DNA of 64,000 bases from an uncultured Eubacteriales bacterium (GTDB taxonomy: Bacteria; Bacillota; Clostridia; Tissierellales; Peptoniphilaceae): contig UQDI01000003.1 in assembly GCA_900539725.1 (NCBI GenBank), positions 1 to 64,000 of the forward strand. Direction: 5' to 3'. The notes below the pieces were generated by a model, which saw nothing but the letters and a program-made list of their open reading frames with translations, was not told where the DNA came from and ran no database searches. Numbering within the stretch: position 1 is the first letter of the stretch; each line of letters starts with the position of its first letter. The position numbers and the translations under genes are program-made. This document shows, piece after piece, positions 9,070 through 17,368 of this stretch.

Positions 9070-9765
9070 TTAATTTTCTTCTTGTCCCATACCCATTGCA
9101 ATGTAAATCATTGTTATCATTGCGAATATGAAAGTTTGCAGTACACCTGAGAATACATCGAAGTAGATGTGAAACCATGGTGCTACTATTGGTGTAAGTA
9201 AATTACTTACGTAACCTAGCGCAGCATATACAAGTGCCATGATTAATGAACCACTGACTATGTTACCAAATAAACGGAATGATAATGATACTGGAAGCGC
9301 AATATCACCTATAATGTTTATTGGGAATAGTATAAAGATTGGTTCAAAATAACCTTTTATGGAATCTTTTAAGCCATTAACTTTTATCTTGTTATAATGA
9401 ATCAAAACAAAAGTAATTAGCGCTAATGTGAGTGTAACATTAAGATCTGATGTTGGCGGTTTAAAGCCAAATAGTCCCATCAGATTCGCTGTCAATAAAA
9501 ACATCATCAAGCTAAGAATGTAAGGTGCAAAGCCTTCTCTGTTCTTTCCCATAGTTTGTTCGATTAGTGAATCAATTGATGTAACTAAGGTTTCCAGAAC
9601 ACTAACAAGGCCACTTGGTCTAGCTTTGTAATCTGTCTTTTTAATTTTGCCATAACAAATAAAGATAAAAATTACTAATGCTAAGACAACTATCACCGAA
9701 TTGATAACGCTTGGTGTTAGTGAATATACATTCTTACCTATCTGAAAGCTTATCGACAATTCCAT
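9070..9765 (-). CDS. atpB: F-type ATP synthase a subunit
   Basis: Membrane stator of Fo, forming the ion half-channels against the c ring. The essential stator arginine is Arg164 in LSFRLFGNIVSG. Five to six hydrophobic helices are visible, and PTSDLNVTLTLALITF is typical of the family. At 231 aa it is among the shorter bacterial forms. It precedes atpE by 21 bases with a good GGAG-type site between them. Confidence 0.97.
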   Translation of the reverse strand: MELSISFQIGKNVYSLTPSVINSVIVVLALVIFIFICYGKIKKTDYKARPSGLVSVLETLVTSIDSLIEQTMGKNREGFAPYILSLMMFLLTANLMGLFGFKPPTSDLNVTLTLALITFVLIHYNKIKVNGLKDSIKGYFEPIFILFPINIIGDIALPVSLSFRLFGNIVSGSLIMALVYAALGYVSNLLTPIVAPWFHIYFDVFSGVLQTFIFAMITMIYIAMGMGQEEN

Positions 9766-9810
9766 CTTATTACCCCCTTTTCATATATTCAAATCTACTG
9801 ATTTGTGTAA

Positions 9811-10182
9811 TTATTTACCTATGCCAAAAACTTCAACTATAATAATTGAAAATTTGATCATAGTAAAGCCTATTGCTGTCGTATAAAAATCGAAATTAGG
9901 ATTCTTATATGCTGCATAGAGTATTATACCATATAATAAGAGTCTTAGATAATAATTATTTGTAGTAAACCTCTTACTAGCTTTAGCATCTTTTTCCACT
10001 GCCTTGATTGCATTTCTGTACATAAGCCTGAAGAATAGCACACTTATGAGTGTTCCTAAGTACAAACCTAAGAGTAAATCCTTTCTGAAACCAAAAAAAA
10101 TTACAATAATAAGGCTTGAAACTATAGCTAAAATTATAGCAACTCTTATATATTTAAACGTAAAATCTTTATCTTTTTTCAT
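9811..10182 (-). CDS. ATP synthase subunit I-like membrane protein
   Basis: A 123-aa protein with four predicted membrane segments in the position and size of AtpI (ATP synthase I family), a chaperone-like factor that helps c-ring assembly and is not part of the final enzyme. A lysine-rich N terminus is followed by hydrophobic stretches near 13-32, 36-52, 80-95 and 100-120. Its start overlaps the upstream atpZ-like gene by 14 bases, and a 45-base gap precedes atpB. The assignment rests on size, topology and operon position more than on sharp motifs. Confidence 0.75.
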   Translation of the reverse strand: MKKDKDFTFKYIRVAIILAIVSSLIIVIFFGFRKDLLLGLYLGTLISVLFFRLMYRNAIKAVEKDAKASKRFTTNNYYLRLLLYGIILYAAYKNPNFDFYTTAIGFTMIKFSIIIVEVFGIGK

Positions 10183-10417
10183 CTTTATCTTTTTCTTGAT
10201 CTTTATTATCTTTTTGTTTTACATAGTATTTGATGCTTCTATAGAAATTATAAAAACCTGCTAACACTCCTATGACTATGAAAATTATAGAAAAAGTACC
10301 ATCTGTCTTAAATAATTTGTCAAGTCCATAGCCAACAAGGTAGGAAATAACAATGCTTGATACTATGTCTATGCCGATTTGACCAACTAAGGCTAAAGGT
10401 TTTAGTTTTTCTATCAT
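10169..10417 (-). CDS. AtpZ/AtpI family small membrane protein
   Basis: An 82-aa protein with two hydrophobic helices (about 8-30 and 40-62) and a highly charged C-terminal tail. The GIDIVSSIVISYLVGYGLDK and IGVLAGFYNFYR-like segments match the F0F1 ATPase subunit AtpZ/Ca2+-Mg2+ transport family that commonly precedes ATP synthase genes. It is the first gene of the atp block, only nine bases after the ABC permease gene. I see no promoter in that gap, so the atp genes probably share the upstream transcript. Confidence 0.75.
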   Translation of the reverse strand: MIEKLKPLALVGQIGIDIVSSIVISYLVGYGLDKLFKTDGTFSIIFIVIGVLAGFYNFYRSIKYYVKQKDNKDQEKDKDEKR

Positions 10418-10426
10418 ATTATCACC

Positions 10427-13400
10427 TTACTCGTATGCTTTTAAAGCGCCAACCATATCTGTAGTCTTTAACTTTTTATGAACTATAATCATAACCATGA
10501 AGATAAATACATATGTTAAAGCTGCAGAAATAACATAGTTATACCACATAATGTGCGAAACAAGTTGAATGTTCATAGGCGTAATATATTCAAGAATTAA
10601 ATTATTTAATCCAATACCGCCTAAGAAGCCCAAAAGTATTCCGAGTGTTGATAAAAGTATCGTTTCCCTATATACATAGCTTGTTAGTTCGCGCGGATAA
10701 AAACCGAGAACTTTTAGTGTAGCTATCTCTCTAATTCTTTCAGATATATTAACACTATTTAAATTATATAAAACTACAAAGGCTAGAGTCGCTGATACAA
10801 ACAATATAAGTATTATAACATATGTTAAGTTTGACAACCAGTCTTTAGCTATGTTTATAGTTTTGAATACATTAAACACATACATTACACTGTCAATTTT
10901 TGAAATTTCTTTAGTGAAATTGTCTTTGACCTTAACGTCATTACTGTTTAATTTAATTATATCTGAATTATAATCATAATCTTTCTTGAATACTTCTTCA
11001 TAATAAGTCTTTGAAACATAGGCATAATGTCCTAAGTAGTTTTCATTTATATCCTTTACTTTCATTTTGTAGTAATTATTATATGAATCTCTTAGTTCTA
11101 TCTCATCGCCTACATTTTTACCTAAAGAGTCTAATAGCTTTTTATTAACAATAACTCCATCGTCTGGGATTGTCATTTCACCATTGTTATTTAAGTGAAC
11201 ATACTCAGAAAACTTTTCGTTGTCATCAATAGCCATAAGTATAACATTTTGATCCGGTATATCAACAGTATCTGCTACTAAATTCTCTGTTCTTATAGAC
11301 ATTTTGTCTTTAATTTCTTCATTATTATTTACAAAATCGTCATAATCTTTCAATTTATTCTTAGAAAAATCTTTATCATAATTTACAATTACGTCATAAT
11401 CAAATATTTTTCCATATTGTCTATCAATTACTTGAGCAACTGATCCTTTTAATGCAAAACCGAAGAATAAAAGGCTCATGCAGCCCGCAACTCCTAGCAA
11501 AGTCATAAACATTCTTGACTTATATCTAAATGTATTTCTAAATGTTACTTTGTATAGGAAGCTTAATCTCTTCCATATAAATGGTATTTTCTCTAAGAAT
11601 ATCTTTGATCCTGCCTTTGGTGCTCTAGGTCTCATAAGCTCGCTTGAATTATGTTTCAAATGCTTTGATAAAACTATGCTTACTGGAACCACTATTGAAA
11701 AGTACGAGATAAATGCACTGATTAGTGGGAAAGTCACATTAAAATATGCTATTGGCTTTTTAAGTGTAAATGATGCTGAATATGTTTTAAATACCATATT
11801 TGTTAATATACTTTGACCTAGTGCTATACCTATAACTACGCCTAATGTTGTCGCTACAAATCCATAGAATAAATACTTCTTATATATATCAAAGTTATTG
11901 TAACCAAGTGCTTTGAAGGTACCAATTTGAGTTCTTCTTTCTTCTGCCATACGCATAAGTGCTGTTAAAGCTACTATTGAAGCGATTAAGAAGAAAAATG
12001 CTGGGAAGACTAAGGCTAGTATATCCATTCTATAACCTGAGTCGTAGAACAATTGTAGACCTTCGATATTTTCTCTATCTAAGATATTAAATGTCGGTCT
12101 CTTCATGTTCTTAAGAACTCTTTTTGCTTCATCTAGATCGCTCTTGGCGTCTTTTATCTTTTTATCTGCCTTTGTCTTTTCTGAATCATATTTTTCGATT
12201 CCGTCATCATATTCTTTTTGACCATCAGAAATTTTCTTCTTAGCATCATTAAGCTCTCTAAGTCCAGAAGCCTTCTTGTCCTCAAACTCTTTAAGACCGG
12301 TGTTGTACTTTTCTAAGCCTTCGTTATACTTATCAAAGCCTTCGTTAAGCTTAATCATGCCTTCATCGTATTTAGCTTTGTTCTCAATATAAGTTACTTC
12401 TAGCTTATCAATATTTTCTTTTAATTCATCTAATTGTGCTTTTGCCTTATCTAGCTCCTCTTTGCCTTTTTTAAACTCTTCAGCTTTATCCGCTGGTATA
12501 CTTGCTTCTGGAATTCCAGCCATAGCCTCTACTGCTTTGTCAAACTCTTCCTTTTTAGCAGTATACTCAGTCATAGAGCTTTCATAAGTATCTTTTAGTT
12601 CATCTAGTTTAGTCTTTAATTCATCTATTTGGACTTTAGCATCATCAAGATTGCTTTTGTTTTCATCTAGTGTGATTTTGCTATCTTCTAATTCTTTTTT
12701 ACTGTCGGCAAGCTTTTTCTCAGCTTCACTTATTGAGTCATTGTATTTCTTTTGACCGTCTTTATAAGATTTATTAGCGTCATCTAATTTTTTCTTTGCA
12801 TCATCAAGCTCTTCTTTAGCATCCGCAAGCTTTTTCTCAGCATCTGCTATCTTGTCATCAGCATCGTCAATTTCTTCTCTAATATCAGCTTTTATGCTTT
12901 CAAATTTCTCTATAGATCTCTCATTAAATGCGGTTATTAAATCTCTTCTGTTTTCTCCAACTATATTTTTATATTCTTTATCTGTTGTCTTTAATCCATC
13001 TGTCCCATCAATAATAATTCTTGCTTTGCTCTCATCCGTATCATTAAAAGCATCTTTAAGAACATATGCAAAAGAATCATAATCTCCTAAGCCCTTCTTG
13101 CTAGTGCCTTTCATTACCGTAGACATATTCTCAGGAGAAATAACTTTACCAACTACTTTGAATTTGTAATTCTTAAGTATCTTCTTGTTCTCAAACTCAA
13201 ATTTGGACTTTTTACTGTCAAATTCTATAGTATCTCCAATATTAAACGAGTGTTTTATAGGGTATGCATCGACAACTATCTCATCGTTCTTCTCTGGCAA
13301 TCTGCCCTCTACAAGTTTAGGCATAGAAATTTTCTCAGGAAGTGACTCTAGATTAATTATTGTTTCGCTTCCTTTTTCAAGAACGTCCTCGCTATAGACA

Positions 13401-13663
13401 TATTCTATGTCTTTAATGTCTACTACAGATTTAATTATTTCTTTATCTTTATCCTCTAATGAAAATTGTGAGTTTAGATAAATATCCGCTAGATTTGACT
13501 CATCTATAAAAGTATCTGCTGTTTTTCTCATAAGAGGACCCACTGACTTTAGGCCAGTGTAGACAAATACTCCTAATGTGATTAAAAGAACTATAGAAAT
13601 GAATCTGCCTGGAGAATTTTTGATTTCTCTAAATATATCTTTCCATAAAGCAGTTTTTTTCAT
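10427..13663 (-). CDS. large FtsX-type ABC transporter permease with coiled-coil hairpin
   Basis: Membrane permease of 1078 aa from the FtsX/MacB superfamily, probably acting with the ATPase encoded just upstream. Layout: TM helix about 22-37, an extracytoplasmic domain to about 250, a very long charged helical region (255-520) rich in repeated DDAKKKL/EELD-type heptads and broken once by a Pro-rich turn near 382-392, three TM helices about 547-670, a second FtsX unit starting near 720 with another outer domain, and three final TM helices. The duplicated FtsX layout is typical of transporters working as mechanotransmitters on lipids, peptides or cell wall factors. The substrate is unknown. 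It lies 7 bases after the ATPase gene and 9 bases before the atp genes. Confidence 0.85.
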   Translation of the reverse strand: MKKTALWKDIFREIKNSPGRFISIVLLITLGVFVYTGLKSVGPLMRKTADTFIDESNLADIYLNSQFSLEDKDKEIIKSVVDIKDIEYVYSEDVLEKGSETIINLESLPEKISMPKLVEGRLPEKNDEIVVDAYPIKHSFNIGDTIEFDSKKSKFEFENKKILKNYKFKVVGKVISPENMSTVMKGTSKKGLGDYDSFAYVLKDAFNDTDESKARIIIDGTDGLKTTDKEYKNIVGENRRDLITAFNERSIEKFESIKADIREEIDDADDKIADAEKKLADAKEELDDAKKKLDDANKSYKDGQKKYNDSISEAEKKLADSKKELEDSKITLDENKSNLDDAKVQIDELKTKLDELKDTYESSMTEYTAKKEEFDKAVEAMAGIPEASIPADKAEEFKKGKEELDKAKAQLDELKENIDKLEVTYIENKAKYDEGMIKLNEGFDKYNEGLEKYNTGLKEFEDKKASGLRELNDAKKKISDGQKEYDDGIEKYDSEKTKADKKIKDAKSDLDEAKRVLKNMKRPTFNILDRENIEGLQLFYDSGYRMDILALVFPAFFFLIASIVALTALMRMAEERRTQIGTFKALGYNNFDIYKKYLFYGFVATTLGVVIGIALGQSILTNMVFKTYSASFTLKKPIAYFNVTFPLISAFISYFSIVVPVSIVLSKHLKHNSSELMRPRAPKAGSKIFLEKIPFIWKRLSFLYKVTFRNTFRYKSRMFMTLLGVAGCMSLLFFGFALKGSVAQVIDRQYGKIFDYDVIVNYDKDFSKNKLKDYDDFVNNNEEIKDKMSIRTENLVADTVDIPDQNVILMAIDDNEKFSEYVHLNNNGEMTIPDDGVIVNKKLLDSLGKNVGDEIELRDSYNNYYKMKVKDINENYLGHYAYVSKTYYEEVFKKDYDYNSDIIKLNSNDVKVKDNFTKEISKIDSVMYVFNVFKTINIAKDWLSNLTYVIILILFVSATLAFVVLYNLNSVNISERIREIATLKVLGFYPRELTSYVYRETILLSTLGILLGFLGGIGLNNLILEYITPMNIQLVSHIMWYNYVISAALTYVFIFMVMIIVHKKLKTTDMVGALKAYE

Positions 13664-13670
13664 AAAATCA

Positions 13671-14369
13671 CTACCATTCTATCTCATCTATAGATTGAAT
13701 ATTATCATTAACAAAGATGTTTCTAACCTTTGAGTCGTTAATCTCTATAACTCTATTAGCTATTGGGGTGATGGCTTTATTATGAGTAATAATAACTACC
13801 GTATTACCGTCCTCCAAGCTCCTTTTTTGCAATAGCTTAAGTATCTTCTTGCCTGTATGATAATCCAATGCTCCTGTTGGTTCATCACATAACAATAGTT
13901 TTGGATTTTTTGCTATGGCTCTCGCTATAGCAACTCTTTGTTGCTCACCACCAGAAATTTGTGATGGGAAGTTATTTGCTCTGTCTTCAAGACCTACATC
14001 TATTAAAACTTGCATTGGATCAATTGCGTCCTTAACTATTTGGCTAGCTAGTTCAACATTTTCAAGGCAAGTTAAGTTTTGAACTAGGTTATAGAATTGA
14101 AATACAAAGCCTATATCGTATCTTCTGTAAGTGGTAAGTTCTTTTTCATTGTATTTTTGTATGTCTTTGCCATCGATAATTATCTCACCTTCGTCGGCTG
14201 TATCCATGCCTCCAATTATGTTTAATAGAGTTGATTTGCCAGCTCCGGATGGACCAACTATGACAACCAATTCACCTTTATTGAATGAAAAATTGATATC
14301 GTTATTAGCTACTATAGTGCTGTCACCCATTTGATATCTTTTATACATATGTTTTACTTCAACAAACAT
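13671..14369 (-). CDS. ABC transporter ATPase of the LolD/MacB type
   Basis: Cytoplasmic ATPase (232 aa) partnering the FtsX-type permease. Walker A is GPSGAGKST (about residues 38-46), the signature is SGGEQQRVAIARAIA, Walker B is LLLCDEPTGALD, and the H-loop is VIITHN. The phrase DEPTGALD is characteristic of the MacB/LolD/YknY family. It follows nfnB by 23 bases with a GGTAGTGGTGAG site. Nothing shows what it exports. Confidence 0.93.
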   Translation of the reverse strand: MFVEVKHMYKRYQMGDSTIVANNDINFSFNKGELVVIVGPSGAGKSTLLNIIGGMDTADEGEIIIDGKDIQKYNEKELTTYRRYDIGFVFQFYNLVQNLTCLENVELASQIVKDAIDPMQVLIDVGLEDRANNFPSQISGGEQQRVAIARAIAKNPKLLLCDEPTGALDYHTGKKILKLLQKRSLEDGNTVVIITHNKAITPIANRVIEINDSKVRNIFVNDNIQSIDEIEW

Positions 14370-14392
14370 TTTCTCACCACTACCTTAAATAA

Positions 14393-15766
14393 TTACTTTG
14401 AAAGCGCCTCGTCAATAGCCTTAGCAGCTCTCTTTCCTGCTCCCATGGCTTCAATAACTGTTGCACTTCCAGTTACTACGTCTCCACCAGCATATATATA
14501 GTCACGTGAAGTTTTTTCTTCTTCATTAACAATTATGCCGCCTTTTTCATTAAATTTGATTCCAGTACTTGTTTCTTTTATAAGTGGATTTGGTCTTGTG
14601 CCTAGTGCCATGATTACAACGTCAGCTTCTATTTCAAATTCTGAGCCTTCAATCATAACTGGTCTTTGTCTACCAGATGCATCAGCTTCGCCAAGCTCCA
14701 TCTTTACGCATTTTACTTTATTAACATCGCCGTTTTCATCAGCTAAAATCTCTACTGGATTTGACAAGAACATAAAATTGATGCCTTCTTCTTTTGCATT
14801 TTCAATTTCTTCTCTACGAGCAGGCATGTCCTTATCTTCTCTTCTGTAAACAACTGTTACATTGGATCCAAAACGTCTTGCTGTTCTAGCGGCGTCCATT
14901 GCAACGTTTCCTGCACCTACTACAACTGTGTTAACACCCACTCTTATTGGTGTAGCAGTATCTTCTAGATATGCTTTCATTAAGTTTGTTCTTGTTAAAT
15001 ATTCATTTGCTGAGAAAACACCGTTGTAATTTTCGCCAGGAATGTTCATAAATACAGGAAGTCCAGCTCCTGTGCCAATAAATACAGCGTCATATTCATC
15101 CATAAGCTCGTCAACTGTAACTGTTCTGCCAACAATTGTATTTAGCTTTATCTTAACACCTAATGACTTAATATTTTCAATTTCTTTCTTTACTACTTCA
15201 TCCTTTGGTAGTCTAAACTCAGGTATTCCGTATGTTAAAACGCCGCCCGCTTCATGAAGCGATTCAAGCATAGTAACATCGTAGCCAAGCTTTGCTAAAT
15301 CTGCTGAGCAAGTGATTCCAGAAGGTCCACTTCCTACTACAGCTACCTTTTTACCATTATTTTCAGCGTTCTTAGTAAGTCTTATGCCGTGCTTTAATGC
15401 GTAGTCGCCTGCATATCTCTCTAATTTACCTATGGCAATAGCTTCGCCTTTCTTGCCTAAAACACAAGTCATTTCGCATTGATCTTCTTGTGGACAAACT
15501 CTTCCGCAAACTGCTGGTAATGTAGTGTAGTTGAATAAATCTTCAGCAGCTTCCTTTGGCTTATTATCAGCAAGTTTTTGAATAAACGATGGTATGTTGA
15601 TATTTACAGGACACATCTTTACACATTGAGGATTTTTACATTGAAGACATCTTTTTGCTTCTAAGATACATTCCTCTTCTGTGTATCCATAACAAACTTC
15701 ATCAAAATTATTGATTCTTTCCTTAGGATCTTGATATTTTATTTCAGTTCTTTTAAATCTATCCAT
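14393..15766 (-). CDS. nfnB: NADPH-side subunit of electron-bifurcating transhydrogenase (NfnB) / GltD-like
   Basis: Flavoprotein of 457 aa with two N-terminal 4Fe-4S cysteine groups (CLQCKNPQCVKMCPV and VCGRVCPQEDQCEMTC), a FAD-binding GSGPSGITCS, and an NADP-binding GAGNVAMDAART. The same fold occurs in the small subunit of glutamate synthase. Pairing with nfnA, and the absence of gltB here, favour NfnAB, which couples NADH and reduced ferredoxin to NADP reduction in anaerobes. The start overlaps the nfnA stop by one base, implying coupled translation. Old names are GltA or SudA. Confidence 0.9.
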   Translation of the reverse strand: MDRFKRTEIKYQDPKERINNFDEVCYGYTEEECILEAKRCLQCKNPQCVKMCPVNINIPSFIQKLADNKPKEAAEDLFNYTTLPAVCGRVCPQEDQCEMTCVLGKKGEAIAIGKLERYAGDYALKHGIRLTKNAENNGKKVAVVGSGPSGITCSADLAKLGYDVTMLESLHEAGGVLTYGIPEFRLPKDEVVKKEIENIKSLGVKIKLNTIVGRTVTVDELMDEYDAVFIGTGAGLPVFMNIPGENYNGVFSANEYLTRTNLMKAYLEDTATPIRVGVNTVVVGAGNVAMDAARTARRFGSNVTVVYRREDKDMPARREEIENAKEEGINFMFLSNPVEILADENGDVNKVKCVKMELGEADASGRQRPVMIEGSEFEIEADVVIMALGTRPNPLIKETSTGIKFNEKGGIIVNEEEKTSRDYIYAGGDVVTGSATVIEAMGAGKRAAKAIDEALSK

Positions 15767-16626
15767 TATCTCAATCCTCCTATTAAGTTGCAGAAGTGTT
15801 TACCTTCTTTTTCTATCTTAGAATATTGTCTTGATCTTCTTAAGGCTTCGTTCCAGTCAATTAAGTGACCGTCAAACTCAGGTCCATCAACACAAGCAAA
15901 AACAGTTTTTCCGTCAACAGTTAATCTGCATGCACCGCACATACCGCTACCATCTACCATGATGGTGTTCATTGAAACTATGGTCTTTATATTGTGTTCT
16001 TTTGTTTTTAAACAAGCGAACTTCATCATTATCATAGGTCCAACTACTATCGCATAAGTATATTTTTTGCCTTTATTTGAAATCAAATCTTCTAAGCAAT
16101 CAGTTATAAGTCCGCTAAAACCATATGAGCCGTCATCTGTTGCTACATAAACGTTCTTAGCAACTTTTTTCATCTCATCTTCAAGTATAATTAACTCCTT
16201 GTTTCTTGCAGCTATTATAACGTCAACATCAACACCATGATCGTGCATCCACTTAACTTGTGGATAAACAGCAGCAGTACCTAAACCACCCGCTAGGAAT
16301 ATAATTGATTCTTTTTTTAATTCTTCTAACGGAATATTGATAAAATCACTTGGTCTGCCAAGTGGACCAGAAACATCCTTCAATGTGTCGCCTACATTAA
16401 GCTCACCAAGCTTTTGTGTAGTCGAGCCAATCTTTTGAACAGCTATCATAACTGTTCCTTCTTCAGGATTGCTATCGCATATTGTAAGAGGTAGCCTTTC
16501 TGACTTTTCATCGATGATAATAATTAAAAATTGTCCAGGTTCTGCTTTTCTAGCAATGTCTGGAGCTTTTATGTACATAAGAAATGTATTTAAAGCAATA
16601 TCTTTTTTCTCTGTAATTTCGTACAC
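15766..16626 (-). CDS. nfnA: NADH-side subunit of electron-bifurcating transhydrogenase (NfnA)
   Basis: A 286-aa FAD/NAD-binding protein of the ferredoxin-NADP reductase/dihydroorotate dehydrogenase electron-transfer family. The FAD domain has RLPLTICD, and the NAD domain has FLAGGLGTAAVYPQ. The C-terminal CGACRLTVDGKTVFAC is the 2Fe-2S ligand region. The start codon is GTG at 16626, with AGGAGG spaced eight bases upstream and a good promoter (16675-16703). First gene of a very long minus-strand block that ends in the ATP synthase. Confidence 0.9.
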   Translation of the reverse strand: MYEITEKKDIALNTFLMYIKAPDIARKAEPGQFLIIIIDEKSERLPLTICDSNPEEGTVMIAVQKIGSTTQKLGELNVGDTLKDVSGPLGRPSDFINIPLEELKKESIIFLAGGLGTAAVYPQVKWMHDHGVDVDVIIAARNKELIILEDEMKKVAKNVYVATDDGSYGFSGLITDCLEDLISNKGKKYTYAIVVGPMIMMKFACLKTKEHNIKTIVSMNTIMVDGSGMCGACRLTVDGKTVFACVDGPEFDGHLIDWNEALRRSRQYSKIEKEGKHFCNLIGGLR

Positions 16627-16674
16627 TTTAAAAACCTCCTAAAAAAATAAATAAAATTACTCAAATATATCTAT

Positions 16675-16703
16675 ATAATATCATAAAACAATTAAATTTT
16701 CAA
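16675..16703 (-). promoter_or_regulatory. sigma-A type promoter of nfnA
   Basis: Minus strand TTGAAA (16703-16698), 17-base spacer, TATTAT (16680-16675), about 50 bases before the GTG start of nfnA. The surroundings are very AT-rich. I saw no convincing Rex palindrome over it. Confidence 0.7.
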
Positions 16704-16716
16704 TATTTATAAGCAA

Positions 16717-16740
16717 ATAGGCCCATGTTTATGAGCCTAA
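16717..16740 (-). terminator. weak terminator after the brnQ unit
   Basis: Minus strand AGGCTCAT pairs with ATGGGCCT around an AAAC loop, followed by ATTTGCTTATAAA. The stem is good but the T-tract is poor, so some read-through into nfnA is possible. Confidence 0.45.
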
Positions 16741-16753
16741 TTATCTTATTAAT

Positions 16754-17368
16754 TTACTTCTTATTTTTACTTCTTAAAAATCTATTCTTATTGAAGTTTA
16801 AGAATAGGATAAATATCAAGATCAATACTTCAACAGCCATCAGCACTTGTACGAAGAGCTTATTTTGTTCAAATGTTCCGCCAAAGACCCTAAAGTACGT
16901 TAATAGTAGTGGAATCATAAGTATTAGTGCTAATATAAGCTTGTTCTCCATCTGTCTTTTGTAATAATAAAGATTGTCATCTTCGCCTAATATCTCCTCT
17001 ATGCTCTCTCCTACTTTAGGCTTCATTAGTACATATATGTGTGTTGCAAATAAACTTGCCTTGTAGCTAATGTCTTGTGAGTTACTATCAAATGTAGCTG
17101 CCATAAACGAGAACAAAGAAATTTGAGAAGCGATTATAGGATATTGAAAAATCTCAATATCCTTTTTTCTAGCATAGGTTAAAAACGACTTAACATCCTT
17201 TTCTGGTCCCTTGAAGTAATATACCTTGTATTCATATTTAGATTCAGTTTTATCAAAATAAAAATATGAGCCTCTTAAATTGTTCAGCTTATAATTTTCT
17301 TCTCCTACTTTATTTAGCCATTTCTCCAAAGAATAAATAGGATCTAAAAACTTTTTATATTTCTTCAC
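16754..17368 (-). CDS. small membrane protein, possibly DUF2812-like
   Basis: A 204-aa protein with a soluble N-terminal part (about 1-140) and two hydrophobic helices near 144-162 and 172-192, ending in a basic tail (NKNRFLRSKNKK). The N-terminal pattern KKYKKFLDP followed by EKWLNKVGEENYKL resembles DUF2812 proteins, which are usually regulated by PadR repressors. Here no PadR gene is adjacent and the neighbour is brnQ, whose stop overlaps its start by one base. Its function is unknown. The link to amino acid transport is only positional. Confidence 0.7.
   Translation of the reverse strand: MKKYKKFLDPIYSLEKWLNKVGEENYKLNNLRGSYFYFDKTESKYEYKVYYFKGPEKDVKSFLTYARKKDIEIFQYPIIASQISLFSFMAATFDSNSQDISYKASLFATHIYVLMKPKVGESIEEILGEDDNLYYYKRQMENKLILALILMIPLLLTYFRVFGGTFEQNKLFVQVLMAVEVLILIFILFLNFNKNRFLRSKNKK

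Noticed and set aside
16660..16710. Possible Rex operator at the nfnA promoter
   Set aside because: Only a half-site-like TTGTTTTA is present; no palindrome close to the clostridial TTGTTAA-N4-TTAACAA.
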